64,000 nucleotides of DNA from assembly GCA_946811185.2 (NCBI GenBank), contig OX328112.1, positions 33,863,323-33,927,322 on the forward strand, in the 5' to 3' direction. Of the stretch, positions 1 to 11,543 are shown piece after piece (position 1 is the stretch's first letter; every line of letters begins with the position of its first letter). Position numbers and translations under genes: made by a program. The notes under the pieces are model-generated. The model was not told where the DNA came from. It saw only the letters and a list, made by a program, of their open reading frames with translations, and ran no database searches. This DNA is from Hippopus hippopus (taxonomy: Eukaryota; Mollusca; Bivalvia; Cardiida; Cardiidae).

Positions 1-132
1 AATTGCACTATTTGAGCCACATGACAAAATATTGTAGGAACTAATTGAAAGCATTTGCCAACAACAAATTATATGTTGCTCACATGATGATATCTGTCTT
101 TGATTGGGAAGAAAACATTTCAGCCGGAAAAA
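1..132 (-). mobile_element. Family A MITE, right-arm fragment
   Basis: Matches the right arm of family A (gaaagcatttgcc, then a run like tttgattgggaagaaaac), but the hairpin is degraded and the copy stops where the next SINE begins. It may also continue leftward out of the window. Confidence 0.6.
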
Positions 133-138
133 GTATTT

Positions 139-416
139 ATTGATTGTATGGTGTTTAATGCCATTTTCAATATTATTTCAGTTATATAATGGCAGCCAGT
201 GCACCCATCCATGCTTTCCTGGAATATCCTTTACCAGTACTCAGTACAATATTCTTTCCAAGCCACTGACTGCTTACCCACATAAACATTATCGAAACAA
301 TGATCAGCAATGAGGGAGGAATGAATCCTGTCGCAATGACTATCATCAGTCCTCGAAAAGAAATTGGCCGAGCCCGGGATCACTACCCTGTTCACTACCA
401 ACTGAGCTACAGGGGT
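139..416 (-). mobile_element. SINE-1 (tRNA-headed)
   Basis: On the minus strand it starts with a tRNA-like promoter (box A around tagctcagttggtag) and ends in a tail ending accatacaatca. The B-box region is damaged (the usual ggttcgatcc is missing). SINE-1 is the commonest SINE here; the body includes gcatggatgggtgcactgg-type sequence shared by all copies. Confidence 0.8.
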
Positions 417-770
417 TTGTTGAAAAAAATAATGGTTAAGTGAATAGTAACTTCGTTTTAATGAATGGTGGATGAGTATTTTAGCGTAACATTTAACCAA
501 TCAAATTACAAATTGATATGCATAATTATTCAACATGCAAGGCATGTCATCATACCATATTTGGAACCATATTTGACAATGCGTAGATACAGATTTTTTT
601 CTGTCGTGTTTGTTATGTTATCCATCTGTGATGCATGTATTTTTGGCCAGGAAAAGTATGGCTATATTATACAAAGATGTATAATAACAGTTTATCATTC
701 CAACATGACAAGTATGAATGTAAAGTCCAGGGGTGAAAGAATAAAATGACTCATCTTGCAATATCATCAT
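417..770. other. Unassigned interval
   Basis: No gene, splice-flanked frame or recognisable repeat seen. The reading frames here are short and lack support. Confidence 0.5.
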
Positions 771-1460
771 CGACATCTCAAATATTTAGGGCATCAAACT
801 TTAACCTTTTCCCACACAATCTTGTGTTTTAATGACCTCAACAAAGACAACTTTTGAAAACATTGTGGGAAAAGGAGAAAATGCTGGTAACCAGCATTTT
901 CTCCTTTTCCCACAATGTTTTCAAAGATATAGCATCAAATCTTAACCCTTTACCTCACAATCCTGGGTCTTAATGACCTTAACAAAGACAACTTTTGAAA
1001 ACATTGTGGGAAAAAGAGAAAATGCTGGTAACCAGCATTTTCTCCTTTTCCAACAATACTTTCCACCCTTCCAGACACACATTTCAATATCTGGGTCACA
1101 TTTATGTCGTCTGCAATGCTTTGAATTTGGACAAGTCTAAAATTTTGTTGTTTGGTAAAGAGATAATTATTATCATTCAACATTTCAAATATTTAGAGCA
1201 TCAAATCTTAATCTTTCAGTACACAAACCTAACGAAGACAACTTTGGAAAACATGGTCGGAAAAGGAGAAAATGCTGTTTACCAGCATTTTCTCCTTTTC
1301 CCAAAATTTTTCCACCCTTACAGACACAAATTTAAAAATATGGGTCACATTATCATGCCGTCTGCAAATGCGTTGAATTTGGAAAAGTGTAAAAATTTTT
1401 TGTTTGGTAAAGAGATATCATTATCCAATATCTCAAGTATTTAGAGCATCAAACACAAGG
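771..1460 (+). mobile_element. Tandem block of family A MITEs with a repeated linker
   Basis: Three copies: 801-941 (left arm and hairpin only), 942-1166 (nearly full) and 1208-1414 (nearly full). The linker 'atttagRgcatcaaa' precedes the block at about 784, recurs at about 1193 and again at about 1441. This means MITE plus flank was duplicated in tandem, not inserted three times independently. Confidence 0.75.
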
Positions 1461-1489
1461 TCAAGAAATAAAACCCATCATATCACTCA

Positions 1490-1570
1490 ACCTTATGCCA
1501 AACAATCTAGTGTTTCAACAACCCAGAGAAAGAAGCCATTTGAAAACACTGTCGGAAAAGTAAAACTGGA
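1490..1570 (+). mobile_element. Family A MITE, left-arm fragment
   Basis: Contains caaacaatctagtgtttcaa and gaaaacactgtcggaaaag, the left arm and the start of the hairpin. The second half of the hairpin and the right arm are missing. Confidence 0.6.
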
Positions 1571-1633
1571 TAAAATCAAATTTTAACATGTTTTCTAAAA
1601 TTTCACAGAAATTTCTTAATTCTAATACCTTCT

Positions 1634-1844
1634 TGGTTCGTATTCACCAGCCATTTTTATGAACATTAATTTTCAGTCTTATTATCCAGAATTTTCTAAA
1701 TTTGAAAGTAACACAACTTCTGATTGGCTAAACCATCTGGTTTAGCCAATCAGAAGTTGTGTAACTTTCAAATTTAGAAAATCTTGGAAAATAAGACTAA
1801 AAACGTTCCTAAGAATGGTTTGTGGATACAGACCCTGAAGAAAT
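1634..1844. mobile_element. Foldback element (long inverted repeat)
   Basis: Near-complete inverted repeat centred near 1735: left arm aacttctgattggctaaacc, right arm ggtttagccaatcagaagtt. Pairing runs outward to ggttcgtattcacc on the left and ggatacagacc on the right, with small loops. No coding content. A relic resembling one arm lies at 46830-46930. Confidence 0.75.
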
Positions 1845-1998
1845 CGACAAATCATCATCTAGAATGAAAAAAGCAACTTTCATTACTTTTCATTATCTGA
1901 CGTGGGCAGTGCAGATCTAGATTAGTCAAGGCAAAAGGTGAAGTCTGATCCTTAAATCTAAACTGTCTGATTTGAAAGATATGCTTACAAAAAAGGCT

Positions 1999-2500
1999 CT
2001 TTAGCCCTTACCAGACAACAAAATTCTGGTCTTGTCTGAATTTAACCCTTCACAACACAATCCCAAGTTTTAACAACCCTGGGGAGGATCAAGCCTTTTG
2101 AAAATAAGATTGGAAGGAGAAAGTGCTGGTAACAAGCAATCTCTCCTTTTTCCACAGTATTCTACTCTTTCAGAGACGACTTTTGTCATTTGAGAAACTT
2201 TCAATTAATTTGTTGTCTGCAGATGCTTTCAATTTGGACGAATCTAAAATATTGTCGTATAGTATAAAGAGTTAACTCTTTACCAAACGACAAAAATTTA
2301 GACTGGTCCAAATTGAAAGGTTTTGCAGACGACAAATTTAATGTAACTGTAATGATGATTTTTCTTTTAGATTGAGTAGAAAACATTGTGGGAAAAGGAG
2401 AAAATGCTGGTTACCAGCATTTTCTCCTTTTCCCACAATGTTTTCAAAAGCCTTCTCTTACAGGGTCGTTAAAACTCGGGATCATGTGGTAATCGGTTAA
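1999..2500. mobile_element. Family A MITE pair sharing one TTAA
   Basis: A right-arm fragment (1999-2041) precedes a plus-oriented copy (2042-2275) and a minus-oriented copy (2272-2500). The last two meet right end to right end and share the single TTAA at 2272-2275. The second copy keeps a perfect hairpin around 2386-2450 (aatgctggttaccagcatt at its centre). Confidence 0.85.
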
Positions 2501-2672
2501 AGTATTTGCCAGGTGACATACCAAACATGGTACACATTATAGGATTTGTCTTTTAACAGGTAGAACTTATTGTGGAAAAAGCATAAAATGGAATAAAAAT
2601 CAGTACGTGTCAATAGAATTTTTCGGGAAAACTAAAATTTTTGACAGTAACAATAATTACCAGTCAATTTAT

Positions 2673-2901
2673 TTAACCCTTTACCAAGCAATCCTAAGTT
2701 TTAACAAATCTGAGGAAGAATGCCTTGGAAAACATTATGGAAAAGGAGAAAATATTGGCAAACAACATTTTCTCCATTACTACATTGTTTTCTACCCATT
2801 CAAATACGAATCTCACAATCTGACCCATATTTCATTAACATGTCATCTCCAAACGCTTTGGAGTTGGATCAGTCTAAAATTTTATCGTTTGGTAACGACT
2901 T
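2673..2901 (+). mobile_element. Family A MITE
   Basis: Begins ttaaccctttaccaagcaat and ends tttggtaacg. The hairpin is decayed (atattggcaaacaacatt). Length is near the family norm of about 230 bp. Confidence 0.8.
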
Positions 2902-3063
2902 TAGAAGAAGGACTAAGGGATCCATACTTACATTATGATTCAAATTTAAATTCATCAGGACAATACTGAATCACCTAGTAGAAAACAAATCTCCTCTTAT
3001 ATTGAATATCATTCAATTTTAGGCAATTTCCACATTCAACGAAATTAATTCGCAATTAGTTCT

Positions 3064-3292
3064 TTAACTCTTTACCTAACAACAAAATTTTAGACTTGTC
3101 CAATTTGAAGGCATTTACAGACAACAATTTAAATGTCGCTCAAAGGATAAAATATTCCTTTGATAGAGAAGAAAACATTGTGGGGAAAGGAGAAAATGAT
3201 GGTCACCAGCATTTTCTCCTTTTCTCACGATGATTTCGAAAGGCCTCTTCCTCAGGGTCGTTAAAACTCTGGATTGTGTGGTAAAGAGTTTA
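3064..3292 (-). mobile_element. Family A MITE
   Basis: Starts TTAACTCTTTACC and ends GTGTGGTAAAGAGTTTAA. Right arm first, then the hairpin gatggtcaccagcatt at about 3200, then the left arm. Confidence 0.85.
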
Positions 3293-3714
3293 AATCATAA
3301 TTAATCACTTAGCAATTTGGTGTTCACATTTCAAATTTCCTCTTTTTATACTTCATAATTACAATGACATATTAATAAGTCTTTCTTCAAAATATCTAAA
3401 ATCCATGCTGAGATGACAAAGAATTAGGTCTATCTTCAAAATATTTAAAATCCATACTGAGCAAAACTGCCGTATTTCAACATGCTATTCACTGACACCT
3501 ACTTTGTACAAAACTAGCACAACACTTTTCTCTAAGGACCCTCCACAGTCCTCACATACCCCACAACATGAAAGGTGAAATACAAAGATGAAATCTACCT
3601 ATGGAAGAGCAATCTATCACACGAATGATTTCCAAATTCTAAATTGACTTTGCCATAAACATGAAGCAGCCTTTTACAGTAAGAATTCTGGGACATTGCC
3701 CCATACTATAAACT
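3293..3714. other. Unassigned interval with a short direct repeat
   Basis: No gene seen. A direct repeat tcttcaaaatat-n-taaaatccat occurs at about 3383 and 3433. The remainder looks unique. Confidence 0.5.
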
Positions 3715-3935
3715 CTTAACCACACAACAAAAATTTAGAACAAATTGAAAGCTTTCACAGACAACAACCAAGAGGTGGCTCAAAAGATGACTTCTGTCTT
3801 TAATAGGATAGAAAACATTATGAGGGAAAAAGGAGAAAATGCTGGTTACCAGCATTTTCTTCTTTTCCCTCAATGTTCTCAAAAGCCTTCTTCTTCAGGG
3901 TCATTACAACTCGGGATTGTGTGGTAAAGGGTTAA
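3715..3935 (-). mobile_element. Family A MITE lacking CTTTACC at one end
   Basis: The left border reads ttaaccacacaacaaaa, so the CTTTACC terminal heptamer has been lost. The right border gtggtaaagggttaa is intact and the hairpin lies at about 3835-3870. Confidence 0.8.
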
Positions 3936-3969
3936 CAAAATGACCAATCATACAGCAAATGGACTGACT

Positions 3970-4658
3970 CCAGCATTTTCTCCATTTCCCGTGATGTTTT
4001 ATACCCTTTTAAAGACAAATTCCATCGTAAGAGCCACAATGATTCGTCATTTTCAAATGTTTTCAATATGGCCAAGTCTAAAATGTGGTTGTCTATGAAA
4101 GAGTTAACCCTTTACCACACAATCTCAAGTTTTAATGGCCCTGGAAAAGAAAGGTTTTGAAAACATTATGGGAAAAGCATAAAATGCTGGTTACAGCATT
4201 TCTTCTTTCCCATGAAGTTTTGTACCCTTTCAGGGTGCCATTGTCATCTTCAAACATGGACGTCTCAAATGTCATCTTGTAAAAGTTAACCCTTTACCAA
4301 ACAATCCAGAGTTTAACAACCCCTAGAGAAAAAGCTTTAGAAAACATTGTGGGAAATAAAGAAAATGGTACCCAGCATTTTCTCCTTTTCCCACAATGTT
4401 TTCTACCCCTTCTGAGAAACCAAATTTCATCTTTTGAGGAATATACAATCACAATTTTTAACAACCCTGAGGAAGAAGGTTTTTGAAAATATCCCTGGAA
4501 AAGGAGAATATGCTGGTAACCAGCATTTTCTTCTTTTCCCACAATATTTTCTACCATACCAAGGCCTACTTTCGTCATTTGAGTCACCTTTATTTTGTTG
4601 CCTGCAACTGCTTTCAATTTGGCCATGTCCAAAACTTTGTCGTTTGGTAAAGAGTTAA
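3970..4658 (+). mobile_element. Run of family A MITEs sharing TTAA junctions
   Basis: Consecutive pieces: 3970-4107 (right half only), 4104-4289, then 4286-4658, which holds two hairpins (about 4340-4410 and 4480-4545) with a truncated right arm fused to a second left arm. The junction TTAAs at 4104 and 4286 are each used by both neighbours. Confidence 0.8.
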
Positions 4659-4890
4659 GAATAAATTTTGTCTATGACTCTTCATCAAGCAAAACAAGAT
4701 TATGAAGGAAAGATCCAAATATATGATTTATATTCACTTAACCCCATTACAATGACTGCAGTTTGTAGACCTTGCCAGATTTTGATGGCCATAAGAGAAA
4801 TTGCTGATGTTTATTGATTTCTCAATATGTTTTATAATTATGATGTTTAGGCTGTGTACCATATTTCTATAGAAATATTTGATAATTTAT

Positions 4891-5120
4891 TTAACTCTTT
4901 CCGTGCCAAATATATAAAAACGACCTCTTTCAACGGCTCAAACTACAATCCACTGAAACTCAGGATGATCCGTATGTCATAGGCTTGCCTACAAGTATGT
5001 CATAGGCTTGCAGACGGTATATATCAAAGATCAGACTGAACTTTTTCTGAACGCAGTCTGATTTTGATCTATGCTGTCCTCAAAGGTTACTGTTTTCACC
5101 CATGGCGCTAAAAAGGTTAA
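4891..5120. mobile_element. Family C TTAA MITE
   Basis: Bounded by TTAACTCTTTCCGTGCC on the left and ggcgctaaaaaggttaa on the right, with an internal palindrome agatcagactg/cagtctgattttgatct. It holds a 20-bp-scale direct duplication of gtatgtcataggcttgc. It belongs with the copy at 57841-58059. Confidence 0.75.
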
Positions 5121-5373
5121 AAATAAATTAGACACGTCCACACTTTTAAAAAACATTTTGAGACAAAAAATTGAATTTGGGTGAGTTAAGAGTATCTTTA
5201 TTCAAATGGGTAGACATCAACTCATTTTGGAAAGGATTTATTAAACATTGAAAACATTTATAGAATCAAGTATATAAATATATGTTGCACCTTACTAAAT
5301 AAAGTGCACAGAGATGGCTTTTGAGAATATTGTCATTTTTTGTTGGAAATAAATTGCATCATTTTCTGTTCCT

Positions 5374-5849
5374 TTAACCCTTTACAAGACAATACTGCAT
5401 GAGCTTATACGACCCTGAGAATGAAAGCTTTTAAAAACATTGTCAGAAAAGGAGAAAATGCTGGTACCCAGCATTTTCTCCCTTTCCAACAATGTTTTCT
5501 ATCCATCCGAAGACAAAAACCATCATTTTAGATGCTTAAAATTTGTCCTCTGCAAGTGCTTTCAAGTTTGACAAGTCTAAAATTTTGTCGTGTGGTAAAG
5601 CTTTAAGTATCTAAGTGTTTTAACCCTCTACCATACAATCTGGACTTTTAACGACCCAGAGAAAGAAAGCTTTTGAAAACATTGTTGAAAAAAGGAGAAA
5701 ATGCTGGTTACCAGCATTTTCTCCTTTTTCCACAATGTTTGCTATGCTTTCAAAACACAAATTTCAATTTTTGAGTTACACTTAATTTGTCGTCTGCAAA
5801 TGCTTTGGATTTCGACAAGTCTAAAATTTTGTTGTCTGGTAAAGGGTTA
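5374..5849 (+). mobile_element. Two family A MITEs, same orientation
   Basis: Copies at 5374-5606 and 5620-5849, separated by a 13-bp linker. Both keep the hairpin gctggt(a/t)accagc and the right arm tcgtctgcaaatgctt or a close variant. Confidence 0.85.
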
Positions 5850-6007
5850 TGGGGGTGGAGGGAATATCTCATTCAGCCGCCCACATTTCACAGATAATGA
5901 TATTTGGGTTAGAGACTGTTTTCTGTCTATTTAAACTACTTTCACAAGTTATTTATGACATGCAGTATTATTAATACAAGGCCCCCACCCTGATCAACCT
6001 TCCACCC

Positions 6008-6333
6008 TTTACAAAAACCACAAAATTTTTTATTGTCCAATCTGATTGATTGTACAGTGTTTAACACCGTTTTCAACATTATTTAATGTTAATTATATCA
6101 CGGCGGCCAGTGCACCTAGTATGATGCTTTCCTGGAGTTTCTATTACCAGTATTCTGCACAATATTCATTCCAAGCCACTGGCTGCTTTCCCACGTAACC
6201 ATCATCGAAGCAATGGTCAGCGGTGTGAGAGGAATGAATCCCGTCACAATGACTATCATCAATCCTCTGAAAGACAATTGGCCAAGCCGGAGATCGAAGC
6301 AGCAACCTCCTACCAACTGAGCTACAGGGGTCT
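6008..6333 (-). mobile_element. SINE-1 joined to a family A end fragment
   Basis: 6008-6041 is a family A right end (caaaattttttattgtcc) cut off by SINE-1 at 6042-6333. The tRNA-like head keeps ctcagttggtag on the minus strand. The B box is shortened. Confidence 0.75.
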
Positions 6334-6370
6334 GCTTTGTCCAACTACAAAGCATTAATTCGCTTTAGCT

Positions 6371-6570
6371 TGTTTGTATTGGAGTTCAATGCAGTTAGAA
6401 CAGCTTTGATGATATCATGGCATTAAGTGTGCCTACACATGTGTTTCTTGGGTTTCTTATACCAGTAGTGACACAACTTCTTTTCCAAGTCACTGACTAC
6501 TTTTCTCACATGCATCTGAGGTGAGAGGACAAAAATCACTCAAAAGAAAGTTTGCCTCAACCTGGTGTTA
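6371..6570 (-). mobile_element. SINE-2, head lost
   Basis: The minus strand carries the SINE-2 body (agaaagttgtgtcactactgg-type, catgtgagaaaagtagtcag, catgatatgac) seen intact at 9832-10090. The tRNA-like head is largely lost. Confidence 0.65.
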
Positions 6571-6600
6571 AACGTTTGGATTTAAGAAAAAAGTTTAAAA

Positions 6601-7880
6601 TATGTGCTTTGAGAACGTGTACCGCTGACGTGAGATCACGCAAAGGCTGTAGACAAGTTTGAATTATGATAATGACCGAAAATGGGACATACGTAAAGAG
6701 TTCTGATCAGTGCTACATTACACAATGGATTAATTAATGTTAAGTTTTTTCCCCTATGAAAGGTTCTGAAAGAGACAAAAACGTTTTAGGTGGAAAACAA
6801 AGGTAAAAATAGATCTACCGGTATATGAAATACTAATAAAAAGAAAAAAAGTGTTTACTTGAATATCAAACCATGTTCAATAACCTATGCACATCTAAGA
6901 AGTGGCACTGTTTCAGTTTGACATTAATCTTAACCCTTGGTGCATGAAGAATATACTAAATGTGTAGATATAGATCAGATTGCAAATAACATGAAGTTTA
7001 ACTTGATTAAAATTATCTGCTATTTACAATAAGCATATTGACATGTACTCCTCAGTACATATTCCTCACTAAAAGTAGAATTCAATTATGAAAAAGTCTA
7101 ACTTCTGTTCTGTACTGGTCGAAGTTCAGTTCGAAAGGCAACTTATGTTGATTAAATAAAGTTTTGACTTAGTCGTTTTAAAGAATGTGACAGTAAACTG
7201 TCAATTGATAGGAAGTGTGATTGCAAACCAATTTGCAGCTCTAATCAACTTGACCACTCGTTGTCTTCAGTATATCATAAGATAAAACAAACTACCGTCA
7301 ATGATATTAACAAGTTCGTTAATTGACAGCACACTTAACACATTTTAAAATCATGACACAACTCTTTTTCTCTTAACCTGAAATTGAAATTTTACATAAA
7401 CTTACACCGCTCTGTAGAATCAGACAAACTATAAATTTTTAGAAATGCTTGTAGATCTAATTCAGTGTTATTTAATTGGGTATGATGTTGAGATGACTTT
7501 ACTAGCCTTACAAAAACAATAAGTATCTTTAATTCTATTATTCTGTGGCAAAATGGATGTTTGTTGAGGTGTTTTATTCTTTCTCAAAACTTTGCTAAAA
7601 CAAGTAGTTCTATTACATTGTCCGTAGTTCCCACAATTTGCCCTTTTTGTATATATCCTTGTGTAAATTAGTTTAAGTATCTTTAAATTAATTACCGAGG
7701 ATTCATCATCGGCAGAAATATATGATAGCCTTTTTTTCCGGAATTTTATTGAGAGAAACAGTCATGACAGCACGATTTAAGTAGCCTATCTGCTATACTG
7801 TATATGTATTTACTGTGGTTGTTTGGGAGCCCTTGACAACAGTAACCATTGAAGTCGGTTTATCTTATCACCACAGATCT
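6601..7880. other. Unassigned interval, 1.3 kb
   Basis: No long reading frame, no paired splice signals I could connect and no known repeat. This is one of the longer apparently unique stretches in the window. Confidence 0.5.
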
Positions 7881-7981
7881 ATGTATGGTTGTTAAAATAC
7901 AGGATTATATGGTAAACGATTAACTGTTCCTCAACAAAATACATGTATTACAATTTTCTGACGACTACAAATACAGTTCTC

Positions 7982-8158
7982 AGGCAGGATAAACAACCCG
8001 TAGAAAGAAATCTTTTTAGAATATTACAGCAATTTCTCCTTTTCCCATAATGTTTTGTATCCTTTCACAGCCAAAAAGGATAATTCTAGCTATATTTAAA
8101 TTGTTGTCTGCAAATGCTTTCACACAGAACCAGTCTAGAATATTGTCATTAAAGGGTT
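7982..8158 (+). mobile_element. Family A MITE, hairpin partly deleted (unit 1 of a duplication)
   Basis: The left arm lacks its terminus. The hairpin is reduced to 'attacagcaatttctcc', removing its left side and centre. The same deletion occurs in the copy at 8456-8633, so the two share a recent ancestor. Confidence 0.8.
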
Positions 8159-8163
8159 ATGGT

Positions 8164-8452
8164 ATGATTGTATGGTGTTTAACGGTTTTCAACATTATTT
8201 CAATTATATTGTGGCTGCCAGTGCACCTATCCATGCTTTCCTGGAGTTTCTTTTACCAGTACTCCACACATTATTCTTTCCAAGCCACTGGCTGCTTTCG
8301 CACATAACAATGGTCTAAACAATGATCAGAAGTGAGAGAGGAATAATGACTATCATCAATCCTTGGAAAGAAATTGGCAAAGCTGGAGATCAAACCAGCA
8401 ACCCCCTATTCTTGAGTCCTATATGCTACCAACTGAGCTACCGGTGCTTGGC
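8164..8452 (-). mobile_element. SINE-1 (unit 1 of a duplication)
   Basis: Complete tail and tRNA-like head. The minus strand begins gcaccggtagctcagttgg. It follows the deleted family A copy directly, as in the second unit. Confidence 0.85.
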
Positions 8453-8455
8453 CCC

Positions 8456-8633
8456 GAGTTGTAACAACCCATAGAAAGAAATCTTTTGAAAACATTACAG
8501 CAATTTCCGCTTTTCCCACAATGTTTTCTATCCTTTCACAGCCAAAAAGGATAATTGCAGCCATATTTATCATCTGCAAATGCTTTCTCACAGAACCAGT
8601 CTAAAATATTGTTGTTTGTTAAAGGGTTAGGGT
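8456..8633 (+). mobile_element. Family A MITE, hairpin partly deleted (unit 2)
   Basis: Same internal deletion as 7982-8158. The phrase cctttcacagccaaaaagg is shared by both units and not seen in other copies. Confidence 0.8.
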
Positions 8634-8935
8634 ATGATTATATGATCTTTAACACTGTTTTCAACATTATTTCAGTTATATCTTGGCGGCCAGTGCACCT
8701 ATCCATGCTTTCCTGGAGTTTCTCCTACCAGTATTCTGCACAATATTCTTTCCAAGCCACTGGCTGCTTTCCCACATAACCATCGTCGAAGCAACGATCA
8801 ACTGTGAGAGAGGAATGAATCCTGTCCCAATGACTACCATCAATCCTCAGAAAGAAATTGGCCGAGCTGGGGATCAAACCAGCGACCCACTATTCTTGAG
8901 TCCTGTAAGCTACCAACTGTGCTACCGGGGCTCGG
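8634..8935 (-). mobile_element. SINE-1 (unit 2)
   Basis: Minus strand starts gagccccggtagc and keeps the B box ggtttgatcc. Offset from the unit-1 copy matches the 471-bp offset of the preceding MITEs. Confidence 0.85.
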
Positions 8936-9165
8936 CAAAAAGGGTTATAGACAATTTCTTTTCTAACGGACACTGACTTTGCAGATGAAGTCTGGGACAC
9001 TGTCACCTTGGAGCTGTAAATTGTGGAATAATTAAGTAGACAGACAAATTGTATAGATTTTTGTGGCTCTCTAATGACATTATTCTCTCTCTTCTTATCT
9101 TATTGGTCTTACCTTCACACACACAATATCACCAAGGACCACACAGTAGACCTTTAGACCTTTGT

Positions 9166-9379
9166 TTAACTCTTTCCATACCATTGACGACACCAGAAGC
9201 TTTTGTGGACAGTGAAGATCAAGATCAGACTGCACAGAACATGCAGTCTGATTTCTGATCTGCACTGTCCACTACTTTATTCCAAATTGTGACAGAATTG
9301 TCTCTTGATTTTATAGCTGAACAGTGTATTGCAGCCTTTGAGAAAACGCAGTTTATTTATTCAGTAGTGAAAGAGTTAA
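9166..9379. mobile_element. Family C TTAA MITE
   Basis: Left end TTAACTCTTTCCATACC; right end, on the opposite strand, TTAACTCTTTCACTAC. The core is agatcagactgcacagaac/atgcagtctgattt. TTAA is present at both borders. Confidence 0.75.
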
Positions 9380-9473
9380 GCTGGGGATATTCTTATTGCA
9401 AAATCATCAATATTGGCAAAACTGATGCAGACTGCATAACTCCTATGAATTTTCACAAGAAGACAATTCGTCC

Positions 9474-9572
9474 GAGTTCACAAAACATAAGCGTCTGTTA
9501 GTTCACAAAACATAAGCGTCTGTTAGTTCACAAAACATAAGCGTCTGTTAGTTCACAAAACATAAGCGTCCT
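9474..9572. repeat. 25-bp tandem repeat, about 4 copies
   Basis: The unit tagttcacaaaacataagcg-tctgt repeats almost without change, suggesting a recent expansion. It abuts the next family A copy. Confidence 0.9.
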
Positions 9573-9804
9573 TTAACTCTTTACCAAACGACAAAATTTT
9601 ACACTCACACGAATTCAAAGCTGTTGCAACACAACAAAATGTATGCGGCTCAACTGAAGAAACCTGACTCTATAAGGGGTAGAAAACATTGTGGTAAAAG
9701 GAGAAAATGCTGGTTACCAGCATTTTCTGCTATTTCCACAATGTTTTCAAAAAGCTTCTTACTCAGGGTTGTTAAACCACAGGGATTGTTTGGTAAAGGA
9801 TTAA
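9573..9804 (-). mobile_element. Family A MITE
   Basis: TTAACTCTTTACCAAACGAC at the left, tttggtaaaggattaa at the right, hairpin at about 9700-9735. Confidence 0.85.
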
Positions 9805-9831
9805 AGAACTTAACATGTAAGTCTCTAAATA

Positions 9832-10090
9832 CAAGCGCCCAGTCGGGTAGCTTAGTGGTTAGCGTATCCGTCTCGTGACCTGGAGGTTGCTGGTTCGATG
9901 TCCAGTTGCGGCGAACTTTCTTTCCGCCTCCCACCTCTGATGCATGTGAGAAAAGTAGTCAGTGGCTTTGGAAAGAAAGTTGTGTCAGTACTGGTGTAAG
10001 AGAGCCAGGAAACACATGGGTGTGTCACTGACTGCCATGATATGACCAAAGCCGTTAAAATGGCATTAAACTCCTATACAAACCAAATCT
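9832..10090 (+). mobile_element. SINE-2 (tRNA-headed)
   Basis: Most complete SINE-2. The head has a box A-like tagcttagtggttagcg and a box B-like ggttcgatgtc. The body is ggcgaactttctttcc, catgtgagaaaagtagtcag and gccatgatatgacc. The tail ends in cctatacaaaccaa. The family recurs at 11743-12003, 27070-27345 and 35229-35380. Confidence 0.8.
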
Positions 10091-10317
10091 AAATACAAAG
10101 AAACTCTCTTAGTCTATAACCTTGCAATATACACATGAATAACTCAACTTCCTATAAAATTCCAATTGAAACTATAAAAAAGTTTAAGAGGTTTTAATGC
10201 AATGTAAAATTAATGCATGTATTTGTCAGCTGCAAAAAAAACAACAACTGTATATGAAGTAACCCAACTATAGCCATTTTCACAGTTCTTATATGCTCTT
10301 ATGATTATGCTCTATAG

Positions 10318-10995
10318 AATACCTGTGAGTCTATATGGTAAGTGTAAGCCTATATACTACCTGTAAGTCTATATACATGTACTATCATTGAGTTTATATA
10401 CTACATACTTTCTGTAAGTCTATATACTATCTGTAGGTCTATATAATAACCATGAGCCTATATAATACCTGAGGGTCTATATGCCTCTGTCAGTCTATAT
10501 GCTACCTATAAGTCTATATACCACCTGTAAGTCTATAGATATTCTACCTTTGAGTCTATATGCTACCTGCAAGTCTACATAATACCTGTGAGTCTATATG
10601 CTTCCTGTATATGCTGCCTGTAAGTCTATATACTACCTTTGAGTCTATATACTACCTGTGAGTCTATAATCTACCTGTGAGTCTATATACTACCTGTGAG
10701 TCTATATGCTGCCTGTAAGTCTAAATACTACCTGTGAGTCTATATGCTACCTGTAAGTCTATATGCTACCTGTAAGTCTGTGTACTACCTGTGAGTCTAT
10801 ATACTACCCATAAATCTTTAATCTACCGGTGAGTCTATAATCTACCTGTGAGTCTATATACTACCTGTAAGTCTGTATGCTACCTGTAAGTCTGTGTACT
10901 ACCTGTGAGGCTATAATTATGCTACCTGTAAGTCTATAATCTATTTTTGATTCTATATTTCATCTGTAAGTCTATATGCTACCTATATGCTATCT
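10318..10995 (+). repeat. 19-bp minisatellite, about 35 units
   Basis: The unit is near ctacctgtaagtctatatg. Variants alternate gtaagtc/gtgagtc and tatac/tatgc. Flanking units are more degraded than the centre, as expected from unequal exchange. The unit contains gtaagt or gtgagt, close to the 5' splice consensus, so it carries dozens of potential cryptic donors on the plus strand. Confidence 0.9.
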
Positions 10996-10999
10996 GCTA

Positions 11000-11321
11000 T
11001 TGGGGAGGGGGATTTCTTCTGCCGCAATAAAAATCATCAACTTTATTTCATATACATAAACTTAAGTCTGTCTGTAGCATTATAACTGGAGCTATAACAA
11101 ACAAGAAGCCTAAACTGCTACAACTATAAATGAGATAATAAAATTCTCTTGACATGATAAACCCAGCATGTTTGTCATGCCAGATTTAATGAAGGATAAA
11201 AGTGACAGGTAATTCATGCCCAAAAGACATTTAAACATCAAAGGGAGAAGTCAGACTACCTTTTCTTTAGGTATTACATAATGAGTACACAGGTTCAGCC
11301 CAAAGTCTGCATTTTTTTCCC
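11000..11321. other. Unassigned interval
   Basis: Starts with a G-run (ggggagggggatttc), then ordinary AT-rich sequence. No gene or repeat recognised. Confidence 0.5.
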
Positions 11322-11543
11322 TTAACCACACAATCCCAAGTTTTAATGACCCTGATAGAAAAGACGATAGAAAACATTGTGGGAAAAGGAGAAAATGCTA
11401 GTAACCAGCATTTTCTCCTTTTTCCACAATGTTTTCTTGTCATTAGGAAACAAATTCTATTATATGAGTCACATTTAATTTGTCATCTGCAAATGCTTTC
11501 AATTGGAACCAGTCTAAAATTTTGCCGTTTGGTAAAAAGTTAA
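11322..11543 (+). mobile_element. Family A MITE
   Basis: The left border lacks CTTTACC (ttaaccacacaatcccaag). The right border is ggtaaaaagttaa, and its TTAA is shared with the following minus-oriented copy. Confidence 0.85.

Noticed and set aside
9474..9572. CRISPR array
   Set aside because: Direct head-to-tail 25-bp repeats with no spacers, in animal DNA.
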